From Chrysomallon squamiferum (Eukaryota > Mollusca > Gastropoda > Neomphalida > Peltospiridae), in the NCBI GenBank assembly GCA_012295275.1, contig CM022676.1, positions 5,218,687 through 5,282,686 on the forward strand: DNA of 64,000 nt. Reading direction: 5' to 3'. Below are positions 25,701-40,049 of this stretch, piece by piece. Both the position numbers and the translations under genes were made by a program. Numbering within the stretch: position 1 is the stretch's first letter; every line of letters begins with the position of its first letter. A model generated the notes under the pieces. That model was not told the DNA's origin. It did not search any database and saw only the letters and a program-made list of their open reading frames with translations.

Positions 25701-26205
25701 AAAAATGTGCCCGATTGTATGCAGCTCGCAGCCAACCCAGAAATAGTCTCAACCCTGGAAGAAGTGGCTACAGTCTGGTGCAAGCAAATTGAACAGGTAT
25801 TTTACCCAATTCTGATGCTCATAATTTTGAAATAATTTTAGTGCAATTAACTCATTCTACGTATGGAACTTACACAGTAATGGAATGTATTTTATGCAAA
25901 AGAAACAAGAATATTATGGGTTGGTTGCGTAAATAGTTTTTAAATTCTGATTATGATGGCATTGATGTATAGTGCACAGGGGAATAAAGCAAATCTCTGG
26001 ACCTGACCTGTGATATCACTTTGATGGATGGGGCAAATATACACTGAAAAAATATCTGCAAAATCATTTTTCCTTTAATTAAGTAAAAGTGTACTGCACT
26101 TTGGAGAATTTTTTTATTTGATTTTGTTATTTGAATTTGTTAGGCACCTATTCTGATATATGAGTGATAAATAAATAAATAAATAAATAAATACGTATAT
26201 TCAGC

Positions 26206-26264
<59 letters not shown>

Positions 26265-26786
26265 ACTGGATGATAGAAATATAGAAATATAGATATATAG
26301 ATAGATGGAGAGAGAGAGAGAGAGAGAGAGAGACCTTTTTTTGTATTATGCACTAAATAATATCTTCTGAAGTGTCACCAAAAATACACCTCTCCATTTC
26401 ACAAAATATCGATTCTTTAGCTAAAACACAAACACATCATCTAACAATTAGCAAAAACTCACCACCTTATAAAACGTTTTCTTCATTTTTGTTCTAGATT
26501 TTGGTGGAAAGTGACCAGATGAGGAAGGAAGCAGACGACACTGGTCCTCTTGCTGAGTTAGAACACTGGCGCCAACTGACAGCTCGTTTCAGCTCTTTGC
26601 TGGAGCAGATTAAAAGCCACAAGTGTCGCATGGTGATCAACAATCCACATTGCCAATTCCAAGATACTGAAAAAATGGAAAGAACTCGACAAACGCATTA
26701 CAGACAATGCTAATGAAGCTAAGGACAATGTGAAATATCTGTATACACTTGAAAAGTACTGCCAGCCTCTTTACCGATGTGATCCA
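21827..26786 (+). CDS. DNAH8: DNAH8 exons 1-7: extreme N terminus and start of tail, with frameshift
   Basis: Exons: 21827-21868, 23073-23207, 23976-24066, 24581-24732, 25007-25202, 25627-25796 and 26498-26786. Landmarks are [10 protein letters not shown] (about residue 24), [30 protein letters not shown], the KWGELNT block, and the [16 protein letters not shown] segment in exon 7. These correspond to the dimerisation/tail-proximal part of outer-arm heavy chains. Exon 7 is 289 bases where 288 are needed. The frame reads KCRMVIN to 26641, while the conserved continuation [18 protein letters not shown] is one frame over from 26652. Exon 2 ends at an unusual GTCAGA donor. Confidence 0.88.
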
Positions 26787-29700
26787 GTAAGCTGTTTTTA
26801 TGCATTTGAAATTATAGAACTAGATAGTTTTTGTATTTCTTTTGTAAACCATGCTTCCAACTCCTTTTTTTATTTATTTATTTATTTTTTTAAGTGGTAT
26901 CCATAATGGTTATGTTAGATAAAACTACACTAATATACTTTCAAATGATTGTTTTATTTGATTCATAATTAAAACTGTATGTGATAGTATTAAATAATAA
27001 TATACTAAATTTGTTTTTTGAAATACATCCTTGGTACTATCAAAATGTACCATAACGTAGATATGTCAAAATGATTCTTTATTTGTTCATTGTTAAATAG
27101 TGACAGTGGTGATTTGAATAGCCTAAAAATTGTTTTTATGTACATAAATGATTAGAAAACAGTTTTTGTTAATATGTTATTTATAGTTAATAAATTTTCT
27201 AAAAGTATTTTATATACTTCCAAATTAATATTTTATTTATAACTTACCTGATAACAAAATATGCTAAAAATTTTAAAACTTGAAAAGATAAATGGAGGGT
27301 GCCGTTTTAGGTACATTTTTAAGTTTTGAGAGACTAACATATATAGTCACATTGCCAACAATTTTTACATTTATTCAGCCAATAAATTTTTATTAAATAA
27401 TTTTGCCTGGAAGATGTTTAATTGTGTGTATAATGTGTAATACCAGGTGAACAATAAACATCTACAGTTTTGTTTAATGTTTTATTACCCTTTTTCTTAC
27501 AGGTATCCATGATAGATTCACTACCAGGTCTGCTGAATGCAGTACGAATGATTCACAGCATTTCTCACTACTACAACACATCTGAGAGAATTACTTCACT
27601 TTTTATAAAGGTAACATTTTATTTTATTATATTAAATTGTAGCTGACACAAACTGATTTCATTTTCTATAAATAACACCATTTATATTTATTTGTTTTTG
27701 CTAAAGTTTATCTGTGACAGTGTGAACAATTAATGTAAGTTTATTTAATTTTCTTCTAAGTAACTGTTTTATTTGTATCTTGTTTACATATTAGTACAGA
27801 TTAAAGATATCTAAGTAAAGTTTATTTTTAATAAAATGTTTTGCTTCTTGTTAAAAAAAATCCAACCAAAAAAACCCAATAATAATAATACCTTTTTTTT
27901 TTAATAACAATTTTAACTAATAATAAAATATGTAATATCAAAACAACAAAACAAGCTTTTTGAGGATTGTTATGGAGTTATTACTGTGGAAATTACACAA
28001 CAGATTTAAAAAAAAACAAAAAAAAAAACAATTGAATCATTTTATTATTCTCTTTCCAGGTTACAAATCAGATGATAAAGGCTTGTAAGTTGCACATCAT
28101 TGAAGATGGACTGTACCCCATCTGGGAACAGCCTCGGAATGAACTGGTTGAAAAGCTACACCACTGTGTGAATCTCTACAAGTCCTATCAAAGTCTTTTC
28201 CATAAAACTAGAGAGAAGATTGAACAGTCACCTGGTGAAAGACCTTTCGAATTTTCTGAGATGAACATCTTTGGCAAATTCGATTCATTCTGCAAACGTC
28301 TTGAAAAGGTAATAACCTTTTATTTATTTATTTATTCTTATTATTATTATTATTATTATTAATTGTTTTTTTTTTATTAGCTGAAAGGATATGATAAATT
28401 AAAAAGTTTATAAAGATGGGAAAATAATAAAGAGATTATAATATATGAATAAAACAAAATAGAAATGAATTAAAGTTTTAGTAGATGATAAAATAAAGTT
28501 CTGATGAAAATATGGTCAAACAGGATATCATTAGATAAGTATTCTGTGAATTTGTGGGGTTTTTCTCATGCAGCATCACATTCTTGAAAAACAACTTATA
28601 AACATTTTTTAAAATTTTACCAATATTCTATAAAAATCACTGTTATGCCAGCAAATGGACTTTACTTAATTTTAAATAACTTTTGAGTTGCTGTTACATT
28701 GTTATTACATCAAATGATATTAATTATTATTCTTAAAAGATTATTAAACTGCTGGAATGTCTGGAAGCATTTTCAACAATAACTGAGTCCAAAATTGAAG
28801 GCATTGAACCATATGCTCTTCGCTTCCAACACACATTTGGCGTCATTAAGAAAAAGAATTATGATATTCTAGACCAGCGTAAAGTAGACTTTGATCACGA
28901 CTTTGAAGATTTCATTAGACAAGTCGGTGAACTGGAGGTGAGTTATTTTATATTAATATTCTTATTTTGGAAACAAACTTGTTGACGATTTGACGATCTT
29001 GTAGTAAGTAATAAATAAGCATTAAAAATAGGAAATTTTTTATAAAAATACTGTCCAACTTTCACATGTTAGGAAGAATTTAGATTCTATTTATATTATA
29101 TTTCAATAAAATTAAATTTAATGACATACATGTATTTCCATTGTAATTTGTACTTTGGTGATATTTGAAGAACAGAGTATTATTTCAGAACTTTTGTATA
29201 AATTTCAGAATGGAATTCAGGCATTTATGGATACAAATTTTAGTAAAGTGAAGTCAACTATGAAGGCACTGAGACTTCTAGAAAGGTAAAAATAACAAAA
29301 CAAAACAAAACAGGAAATCTGTCATTCAATCATTTTACATCCACTGAAGGTTCAAACACATCTTCATGAGCAAATTTTTTTTTTAAATCCTACAAATAAA
29401 AAAAACTAGAATAACATTTTAATGTTAGTGTGTTAGATAATTAGTAGTAATAGTAGTAGAAATAGTAGTAATAGTAGGTTTGTTACTAGTAGCAGCAGTA
29501 ATAGTATTACTAGTACTAATAGAAGTTGTAGTGGCAGCAGTAACTGTAATACTATTCCTAATAGTTTTTGTAGAACTTGCAGTAACAGAAGTACTGTCAC
29601 TGGTATTAGTAATATTAGCAGTAGAAAGGGATACTGCTAGTAGTACTAGTAGTAATTATTATGTTATTTGTATTGTTTTTATTGTAGTATTTATAGTAGT

Positions 29701-32700
29701 GTCTAGAATAAATAGTAAATTTAAAAACACATGTTTCTTTAGATTTGACAAGTTGAACATTGCAAGACTGGATATTAAACAGAAATACTCTCTTATTTTG
29801 ACGAGATATGGTGATGAAGTGGAACAAATTAAAGAGGTATTGTCTGAAAAGAACAAGTAAATTGTCATCCTGTATACTGAATTAAGCTGATATATTTATT
29901 TGTGAGCTAGCACTGATAAATGTCTTAGGTTTCTGATTTTGACCAAAAATATCCCCCAAAAAATGAAAAATAAAGAAATAGTTATATACCTTATTTTTCC
30001 TGTCTTTCAGAAGATGTTTATAAAATGAATGAATACAAAAGATAGTGTTACCTTTCAGGATCTGTGGTACATATTTTCTTTATATCAGGAGAGTATTACT
30101 GAAACACTAACAGCAGTAGTAATAATACTAATAGAGTTAATGTTAGTAGTAGTAGTAGTCGCAGAAACAGTATTTATATTATTATTAATAACTGTAGTAA
30201 TATAACATTAATATTAATATTATTACTGCCACTGATCCGAATCTGTGTAAAATAACAGTTGGAATGTATTACATGTTTCATTTTGAGTTTTTAATTATAC
30301 TAGTAGTAATTTCTTTGTGTCAGTTGTATGAAAAGAACAAAGACAGTCCGGCTCTTGCTCGGAACTTCCCCCCAGTCACTGGGAGAATCAACTGGGTGCG
30401 ACAGTTAATGCATCGTCTGTTTGAACCCATGGAAATATTCAAAGTAAGAAAAGAGATAATTTAAACAGAAAATGATAATAATAATGATAATAAAAATAGT
30501 TGTTATATAATCAGTCTGTCAGGAATGGTTTACGTTTTTATTTACAAATGATACAATCAAAACAAAAAATAATGTCAGTTTAATGCAAATTCATTGGCAA
30601 TTATTTTACTGTTATACTTTATCAGTAGTAAAGATTGGTGTTTATCATGCTAATAAAACAATCATTTGGAAGTAAATAAAATTTATCCAGGCTGATTGTT
30701 TGCCTCACTACAGATAGACTTTGTTATAATAAGTAAATTGTACACAAATTTGTATAACAATATTTAACATTTTATTAAAAAAAATCATGCCATTGTTAAA
30801 TTTGATTGAAAAATGATGAAAATAACAGGTGACATTTTTGCATATTTTGACTGTAACTTAAATGTTCATATATTAGTTTATTTCATGTATGTTGCATGTG
30901 ACTGATTTTAACTATTCAAATATTTTCAGCAACACTCATTCTGCTTAGCCACTGACGAAGCCAAAAAGATCATTCGAAATTACAACAGAATAGCCAGGGT
31001 GCTTGTTGAATATGAAATGCTGTACCATTCAGCTTGGTACAAATCAGCTGAACTTGCTCTATCTTGTAAGTGTTATTTACTTGTCTTTCATAAAATCTTG
31101 TTTAATATGTTAGCTTGCTGATTAGAGACTGACATGATGGTTTTGCCTTCCCATTAGCCATTTTGGATTCCAGACAGTGTCCAAGAATTTGATTAAATGT
31201 GATAAATATGCTACAGTTTAACTGAATGTTTTATTTTTTATTTTTTACTTTATTTATCTATTTTTTATTTTTACCAACAAACTGTCTGTCTGTCTGTCTG
31301 TCTGTCTGTCTTGAAACATTCCAGATAACTGAGAACTGTCTCATTGTTACAGGAAAAAAAAAAAAAAAAAAAAAAAAACCCACCTAATTATCTTTATTCA
31401 TGTATTTGCCAGATCTCCTGGTACCAGTCTTGATGTACAATACTGAAACATCTGAAATGCACGTGAACTTTGAGTCATTCGTCATGGAGGTCATCAAAGA
31501 AGCTGAACACATGATAAAACTAAACCTGGACATACCCGAATCAACGAAAATGTTGCTTATCAGAAAGCATGAACTACAGGACCATGTTAATGAGTTAGAG
31601 GTTTGTTGTCTAGCAGACAAAGGGTTATGAGTGGGTGGTAGGTAGATAGGTGTACAGGGTATGTATATATATACTTATCAGTTTCCAGAGATGTTTCATT
31701 TTATTATTTTTATTTACAACACTATTTTAGTCATAATTGTTACTGTTGGGTTGGAATAAAGATTCAGAGTGTTTAGACCAGATAATCTCCAAGAAAGATG
31801 CCAAGTTCTGGGATAATGGAATCATTATGTCTCAAAGATGGCTAAAGGTGGAGCCAAATGGCACATTTGGTTGAATAAATCTGAGTACAGATATCTTAAT
31901 AATTATTGTCATTTAATCCAGTTAAAAAACATTATGAAATGCTGCTTCTTTGGTCTATTCAGAAATTATTTTTCATAACGTTTTCTTTTATTGTTATTAT
32001 TATTGTTGTTGTTGTTGTTGTTTGTATCTACATAGTTATATCTTGTTGTAATGGTGATGTTTTATTGTTGTTATCATGATGTATATGTGTATTAAAAAAA
32101 TAACAGAGATACATATATATCTACATATACATATATACATATATATACATATACATATATACATACATATACACATGTATACATATATATATATATACAT
32201 ACATATGCATACATACATATATATACATATATACATATATGCATACAAACATACATACATAAATAACAGGAATAGAAGATGCTTGTTTACATTTCTAGTT
32301 AAAAAGTTAATAACAATAACAACAACAACAACAACAACAAAAAACGACTTATTTAAATTTATTTTAGACACTGCTGGAAGAGAAAAAAGATGCAATTAAT
32401 TCAATTGCAGCACCATTCCAAATTCTTCTTGGACCTTCGGTGAAAAAACTGGAAGCCTCTTTCAAACCAGGACTTTTCTGTCACACATGGACATCTCTTA
32501 ATCTTCCAAACTTCTTCGCTAATATCAGAAGTGAACTCAATGAACTGAAGATTATTATTAAACAGGTGGATAATGCTAGTTTTTAACTGAATATCTGAGA
32601 GACAGGTCCTTTATTAACATTAATTAATGATCCTGTATCATAGTTTATTAACTGCCTTTGAAATATTCACATGAACTGTTTATTACCAGTGTTATTAATT

Positions 32701-35700
32701 TTAAGTGTTATTAATATAAAAAAAAAAAATTTCAGTTATAGATGAAAATAATATAGGTTATTTAATATCATACTTAATGATACTAATTATATATAGATTA
32801 ACTGTTATCATAATTGTATGTTTTCGGTTTTTTTTTTATCATTAATTATAGAGAATATAAACACATTTTACATATGAATAGATATTCTTTTGTACATTTC
32901 TTTTGAATATTTAATACAAGTTACACAAACAAAAGAGGTTTCATGAACTAGACCAGCAGATGATAAAAAGTATTTTTTTGCAAAAGTTTTATTTTTATTA
33001 AGAAAACAAACGTAAACTGTCATAAAAACTAACAGTCATCAAAACAAAAATCCATTTTAAAGTTAGTTTTAGAAAATTTAGTATTTCTGACATTGTCTGA
33101 AAAATCATTATCTTATCATAAGACCATTTTTGCAATATTCAGATGATTAAGTAAGTTGACAGGCAGTCAGAGATAATAAAGGAGTTTCTTATAAATCAGC
33201 AAACCAGTTTGAATTATGCTATTATCCCTGCTGCTTGATCTGAGTCTTGGTGAATATTTATTAATTTACTAACTTGGTTGATATTGTTTATTTTTTGAAA
33301 ACTGATACCTGGTTTCAGTGATTAGTCTTTGTGTTTTTAAACTCAGTATATTAGTTTATATTTTGTTTTCTGCAGGTGAATGATCTGCGAGAAGCTCACA
33401 TTGTCAAAATGCTGGAAAACATCAGCAACCTCATCATATGTAAACTTCCAGAGAAAGCAGTTACTCTCGATGTTTTCTTATCTGAAGTTGCAGTAAGTAG
33501 CAGTTTTATGCATTACTTCTCTGTCTTACACAAAATTCCACACATTTAACTATTCCTGTCCTGGTTATATCAGTAGCAATCACACTACTTCACTGTTTTA
33601 CACTTGAAACAAATGGCTATTAAAATTTAAATTCATTGATATATTGTTAAACATACCATTTATTACTTCCTTGTTGGTTTGGCTAGAAGTTCTCCTTTAT
33701 AATCTCTTTTTGTTTGTTTGTTTCTATTTTTACATCATTTGTTCACACATTCATTTAGCCTTTATTCATAAAAAAAATATGACCATTTTTTTTTCAGCCT
33801 TCACTGTCTTTGGAAAAATCAGAAATAATCTACTAAAATCTTTCCTTTTTTTTTCTAATCATTTCTTCTGTCATTTCTTTCTTTCATACCTTCGTTCTGC
33901 TGTTCTAGGAAAGCTGCAAGTCAAAGGCTGAAGAAATGAACAGAATGAGTCGTATTATAAAGAATGCTGTCATTGAGCTTGTCACACTCTTTTACTCTTT
34001 GGCTAATGTTGAACACGAACATGAGCATCATGCTCATCATCATCAGCAAACACCAGATGAAGCACACGATCACGCTTCTGATATCAGTTCAGGTAAGTTT
34101 AATATCTGTGTCTGACAAGTGATGGGAGCCTGAGATAACTTTATGCTGTATAGGAGAAAAAGAGGTTTATATTTTTAAAAAAGGACTAAGAGAAATGCCC
34201 TTTTTTATATTTCTACACATGCAAATACATAACATTTTAATATTAAGAAAAAGTCAAATAATTCTGAGAAGTACGTATGTGTATAAAAAATAATATATAT
34301 TGTTAGCATGTCGGTATTTGTTAAACCAGAATTTCATTCATTTTGGTATAAGAAAAAAGAAGAGAATAATAAAGAAAAAACATTTACAGTTTTTGCAAGG
34401 AAATAATTTTATGATCCATAATAATTCTTTCTGATTTCTGTTTTATCGAATATTTAACTTTATATATAAATTATGTAGTCTTTGCAGTTAGTCACTAGAA
34501 ATTTTAGATAAGATATAATTGATCTGTATAAATTATTGCATTTCTTTAGCTGATCCTAATGCTCAAATAGAAAATGCTTCCCACCCAGAAAGTGTCATGA
34601 AGTTTGAAGAAATTCGTATGACACCAGAACAGGTTATAAAGGAAGCTGGTGAAGAATTCTTTGAGATCTGCAACCAGAGACTTCAAGATGCTCTTCTCCA
34701 TGCAACAAAAAGTTCTCTAGACATCTTGAAAAAGAGAATATCGCTAAGGTAAAATTATAGAACAATGGTACCAAAGATCACTGGATATCTTGAAAAATAT
34801 AATATCGGTAAGGTAGAATTATAGAAAAATGGTAGCAAGGAAAGAAAAATAGTACCTGTTTTGTGTGGCTATACAGATTTAATAAATAAGTGTTAATATT
34901 AAAATACGTTGCTGTGATATTAACCAACAAACATTTTATTCTTTAATTATTCATTCAGATGTTCTCTCAGATATATCTACCTGTTCTGATTTAATGCTAG
35001 GAGTGATAAATCTTCATGAGTTTATTTACTGCACACAGGGAACGGCGCTATAGATTTTTTCACAATTAAAATGTATTATTCAAAGTAAAAAAAAGGAAGA
35101 ATTAAAAAACACAAACAAAGTAATTGACAAGAAACCCACTTTTCAAATTGTTTTCAAAAAATCATATTTCTTGGAGTTTTAATATTATTTAAAACCCTAA
35201 TATATTCAGGAATCAGAATTTACTCTTTTTAACCATTTCTCCGTATATGTTTAAAATTATTTCCTACTTTTGTTTCAGTATACATCGAACAAAGATGGCT
35301 TCTTTTGATGAATCTGTTCATGCCCACGAAGAAATAGCTCCATTATTCTTGGCTGAAATCATTTTGGCCATTCCACAGATTGTAAGATTAAATAACTTTT
35401 TATTTTTTTATATTTTACACACACACACACACACATAATTAATGCATCCTAACTTCTACATAGATCTCTTTAGTAATAGGCACAACTTTAAAATCTACAT
35501 TTATTATTTACACTATAATGAATTTTATAATGCTAATAATTATCGACGGTTTTGGTTTGTTTTATTCAAAGGTGATGCAACCAAATCTTGACGATGTGCA
35601 GCAAGCTATTAATAAGGCTACTCAGTCAATTATCTGTGTGAACAAAGGAGTTGAGGTGTGGGTGAAGGACAAACAGGGACTGCCAGGACTTTTAAAGAAC

Positions 35701-38417
35701 AAGGACGTATATTTACCTGTAACACGTATGTTCCATTTATTTTCATGTATATATTTATAATACATGTTATTTATAATACATTATTTAAATATGTGTTCAT
35801 ATTAATACTGTATTCTGTTTTTAATCTATATGTTAATAACACATATTATTTAATTTTAAGGCTGCATTAATATTACATATTGTTAAATTTTATCCATATG
35901 TTAATAATGCACATTATTTAATACTATCAGTATATTAGTAAAATATTTTATTTAATTTTATCAGTATGTTAATATTACTCATTATTTAATATATATATAT
36001 ATATATTGTATATGTGTGTTATACATTGTTTATTTCTACCTATTAACACTACACACTATTTTGTTTGATGTATACATTAATATTATACATTATTTAATAT
36101 TATCAACATATGAATAATACAGACTATTTATTTTTATCTGCTTGTTAATTTTATGTATACATTAATAATATCTGTTATTTAATATTTAGCTAAATTTTAA
36201 TAATACTCATTATTTAATTTTATCTACATATTTTATTTCTGGATCTATTTTCGGATTGCACAGAATATTAATTTCCTAAATTAAATCAAATAAAATTCAC
36301 TAAATTAATATAAAGTTTCTGCAAACGTAATTTCCAGCTTCACACATTGCTACACAAGTTGCTCCAAGAGACAATTATTACAAGAGCATTGCCGACAACC
36401 AAGACCTGAACAAGTATGTCAGCATACTTTCCTCCATGTCTGGCATTCTCAAGAATGAACTCAACACTGCACTGAAAGCCTACTCTCACTTTTCATTCCT
36501 CTGGGACGAAGGGCGGGAACAGTCTGTTGCTGTAAGTTTCACTCCCATTTTGTTGTTTTTGTAGTTCATTTTCTTAATGTTAAAGCATACCAGTTGTGGT
36601 ATAAGTAAATTTAATATTGCTGTGTAATTTATATTTGAGTATATCTTGATAAAGTCTCTTTTGTTGAATTGATAGAATTAAAAACATATTTTTATTGGAC
36701 CAGAATAGTCTGTAGTTAATTTTTTCATAGTGTTAATGTGTACCTGTTGACATATAATTAAATGAGTGTAATATATATCTATATATATATATATATATCT
36801 TGTTAAAGCCTATCTTGTTGAATTATAAAATAAAAATATTTTTGTATTGTATACAACATAATATCAAGTTTTGTAGTTTTCCTTTCAATGTACCTACATG
36901 ATACAGACACATAGATTAAGAACATTTTGTATGTTTTAAAACTGGTATTTTTTATTTCTTATTTTTTATTTTTTTTATTTCTTGTTAAAAAATTCTTGGG
37001 ACAGTGTAAATATAAATGTAGTGATTAGACAAAATATTGGTATTTTCTTAATAAATTTTTGTTGGCTTCTTTAATTATTTCTAGTTTTGGTTTGATTTGA
37101 TATTGTTTTCTTTTTGATTTTTCTTTCCCGTTTTTTCTCAGGATTTTGTTGCAGAAGATCCTTCTCTGAGTGATTATAAAGAGAAACTGGCAATGTTTAA
37201 GGAACTGGAGATAGCCATTGATGAAATCCCGCATTCAAATATTGTGGGTCCTTTTGAACTATTAACAGGTAATAACTATTCATAATAATAAACAAATCCC
37301 TTTATTCTGACTGATAATAACAATAGCAGGTTTTATAGACAATTGTAAATTTATGATGTATTCGATTTTTAAACATTTTGACTCAAATAATAAATTTTAA
37401 AAAAAAACTATATTTTATTTTTGTTTTTTTATTTATTGTCATAAGATCAATCCTCAGTTTAGATTTTTTCCTGTTTTAGACTTGTATATCAATTTTTTTT
37501 TAATTTAATTTTAACATACCTTAAAAGATATATTAATGAATAAACTGTTTCTAGTATAAATTAAATATTGGAAAAAATAAGAATACTTCAATTTATATTA
37601 TAGTTCCCAAACAGTATCTAGACACATCTATTCAAAGTCCCAATTCATTATTTAACAGAGCTATTAAAACTAAGCCTGACATACTTTATTATTTTTAAAG
37701 ATTAATTCCTACACAAATTATTTATATGGAATATAAAAAAATACTTCAGTTTATATAATAGTTAACAAACAGTATCTAGGCAGCTATTAAAAATCCAGAG
37801 CTGTTAAAACTAAGCTTGACATACTTTTATCATTAGTAATGTATTGGTTTCTAATATCAGTTAGTTACATAGAATAAAAAAAAAATGTTTTTGTTTATTT
37901 AAATACCAATACAGAATTTTTTAGAGCCATTAAAAATAACCACTCCATAATTTATTATAAGCACAGATTGGTTGCTAGAACAAGTTAATTATTAGGAATA
38001 AAAAACATTTGCAGAGCTATTAAAACTAACCCTACGATAATTTATTATAAGCACAAACTGATTTCTAGAAACATAATTAAATATTAGGAATTATTATTAT
38101 TTTATTATTATTATTTTTTTTTTTTTGCAGATCCACTAAAACTAGGCCTGAGAGTTGAAATAAAGGCATGGAAGCTGCTGTATGGAAAAGAACTGAATGC
38201 TGTCTACCAGAAAAAGATGAACGAGATTCTGGTGTTTATTGAGGAGTATTCAAAACGGCTGTCTCGTCCTGTTCGAGATCTGGAAGATGTCCGACAGGTG
38301 ATGGGAGCCCTGGCAGCTATTCGAGATAACTTTATACAGATGGATATGACTCTAGGACCAATAGAGGTTTATATATTTTTTAAATATAGTCAAAAAGAAA
38401 TGCATTTAAAACAAAAA

Positions 38418-38452
<35 letters not shown>

Positions 38453-39994
38453 TCACAAGATTAAATGTGTTGTTTTAATAAAAAAGGTAAAATAATATAC
38501 TGAGATTTTTATCTAAAGCAAAAAGGGTTTTCTGAAAAAAAAAAGTTGATTTTTTAAAAAATAAATAAATTACATGACCTTACTTTAGCACTACTTTAAT
38601 GATATAATTATGAAAAAACAAAATAGAAGATATTAATTTGGTATTAGAAGAAACCATCATATTTTTTTTTTTTTTTTTTTAATGATCTATATTTTTCATT
38701 AAAAATGATTAAATATTATTTTAATGAATTTTTAGGAGTGTTACAGTTTATTGTCTGGTTTTGAAAAAACTGTTCCAAAAGAAGAAATTGACAAAGTGGA
38801 CACATTGCGTTACTCCTTTGAACTGATGCTTAACAAAGCTGTAAGTTGAATTATTTATTTTTTTAGTAAATTTAATTGTTTATTTTATTATTGATAAATC
38901 TGCATCGCCAACTTGTATTTTGTGATGAGAATTAAATTAACATCATATTATTCAAAATTTGTAATACTAATTTTTATTTTGTAGCAAATTTTTAGTTTTT
39001 TATTATCATTACTTTTCTTCATTTTTATAAATTTATATAATTAATTTTCATTTTGTAATAATTATGAGCTCAACTTTATTCCTTATTATTAGTATCACAA
39101 ATGTTTATATAAAGGAATGTAACTGGAATGATTTCTTTTATTAATTAATTTCACATTTTATGATGTTAGAACTTAAGAAAATCATAGGTTATGTGGACAT
39201 ACTGTAATTTGGTTATTTTTCATGAACCTCACTTGACTGATGTGTACATGTTTTTCTTCTTCTTAAACTGCAGAGTCAAACACAAACTGAATTGATTGAA
39301 GTACAACCAACTTTTAAAGGGGAACTACTAACTGCTGTAGAAGTCTTCCACAAAGATGTCGAAAGTTTCCGAGAACGATATGAGAAGGTAAAAATATCTT
39401 TTAAAAGACTGAGAAATCAATTGTTGATAGGGTGAACAAAATGTAACATGAATGATCATCTGACATCACTTGTTGAATGGGAAAAAACATATAAGCCATG
39501 ATTTTTTATTAAAATGTTTTGTTTTTAAATTAATATTTTAAATGTGTCAGATATTTCATCAAATGCTAGACAAGTAATAAATGCAAACTTGATATTAAAC
39601 CGCAAGAAGAGTTTATATCTCTGTTTTATATATAAATTAACTGATTGATTTTTATTTATGTACTTGTACCTACATACATAAATATCAAGAAATTCTGTTT
39701 TCTTTCTACATTAGAGTGGACCTATGACACCTGGTATATCTCCTATGGAAGCTAATGATAGACTGATAATCTTCCAGGTAAGACAATTTTAGTATCAGAC
39801 TGATAAATAAAAATCATTTTAGAGAATTGTAGTGAATTATTAACTTCATTCATCCTTTCCCATCAAAGAAACGACTCGAGTAAGTTGAATATAGATTTAT
39901 ACTAATATAGATAACTATTGACACAGAATCCCATCCAATTTATTTTAAATTTGTCACTTCTAGTCAGGCAACAGAATAAGTTTGAATTCAAATA

Positions 39995-40049
<55 letters not shown>

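Noticed and set aside
26498-26713. Programmed ribosomal frameshifting in DNAH8 exon 7
   Set aside because: No slippery heptamer or stimulatory structure is evident at the shift. An indel or assembly error is simpler, so it is reported only as a frameshift.
31384-31620. Minus-strand frame overlapping DNAH8 exon 15, and similar antisense frames at 41328, 51897, 52821, 54486 and 62388
   Set aside because: They are shadows of conserved plus-strand exons, whose phases and homology are clear.
32036-32399. Tyr/Ile/Met-rich frames on both strands
   Set aside because: They read through the (TA)n/(CATA)n compound microsatellite next to exon 16.
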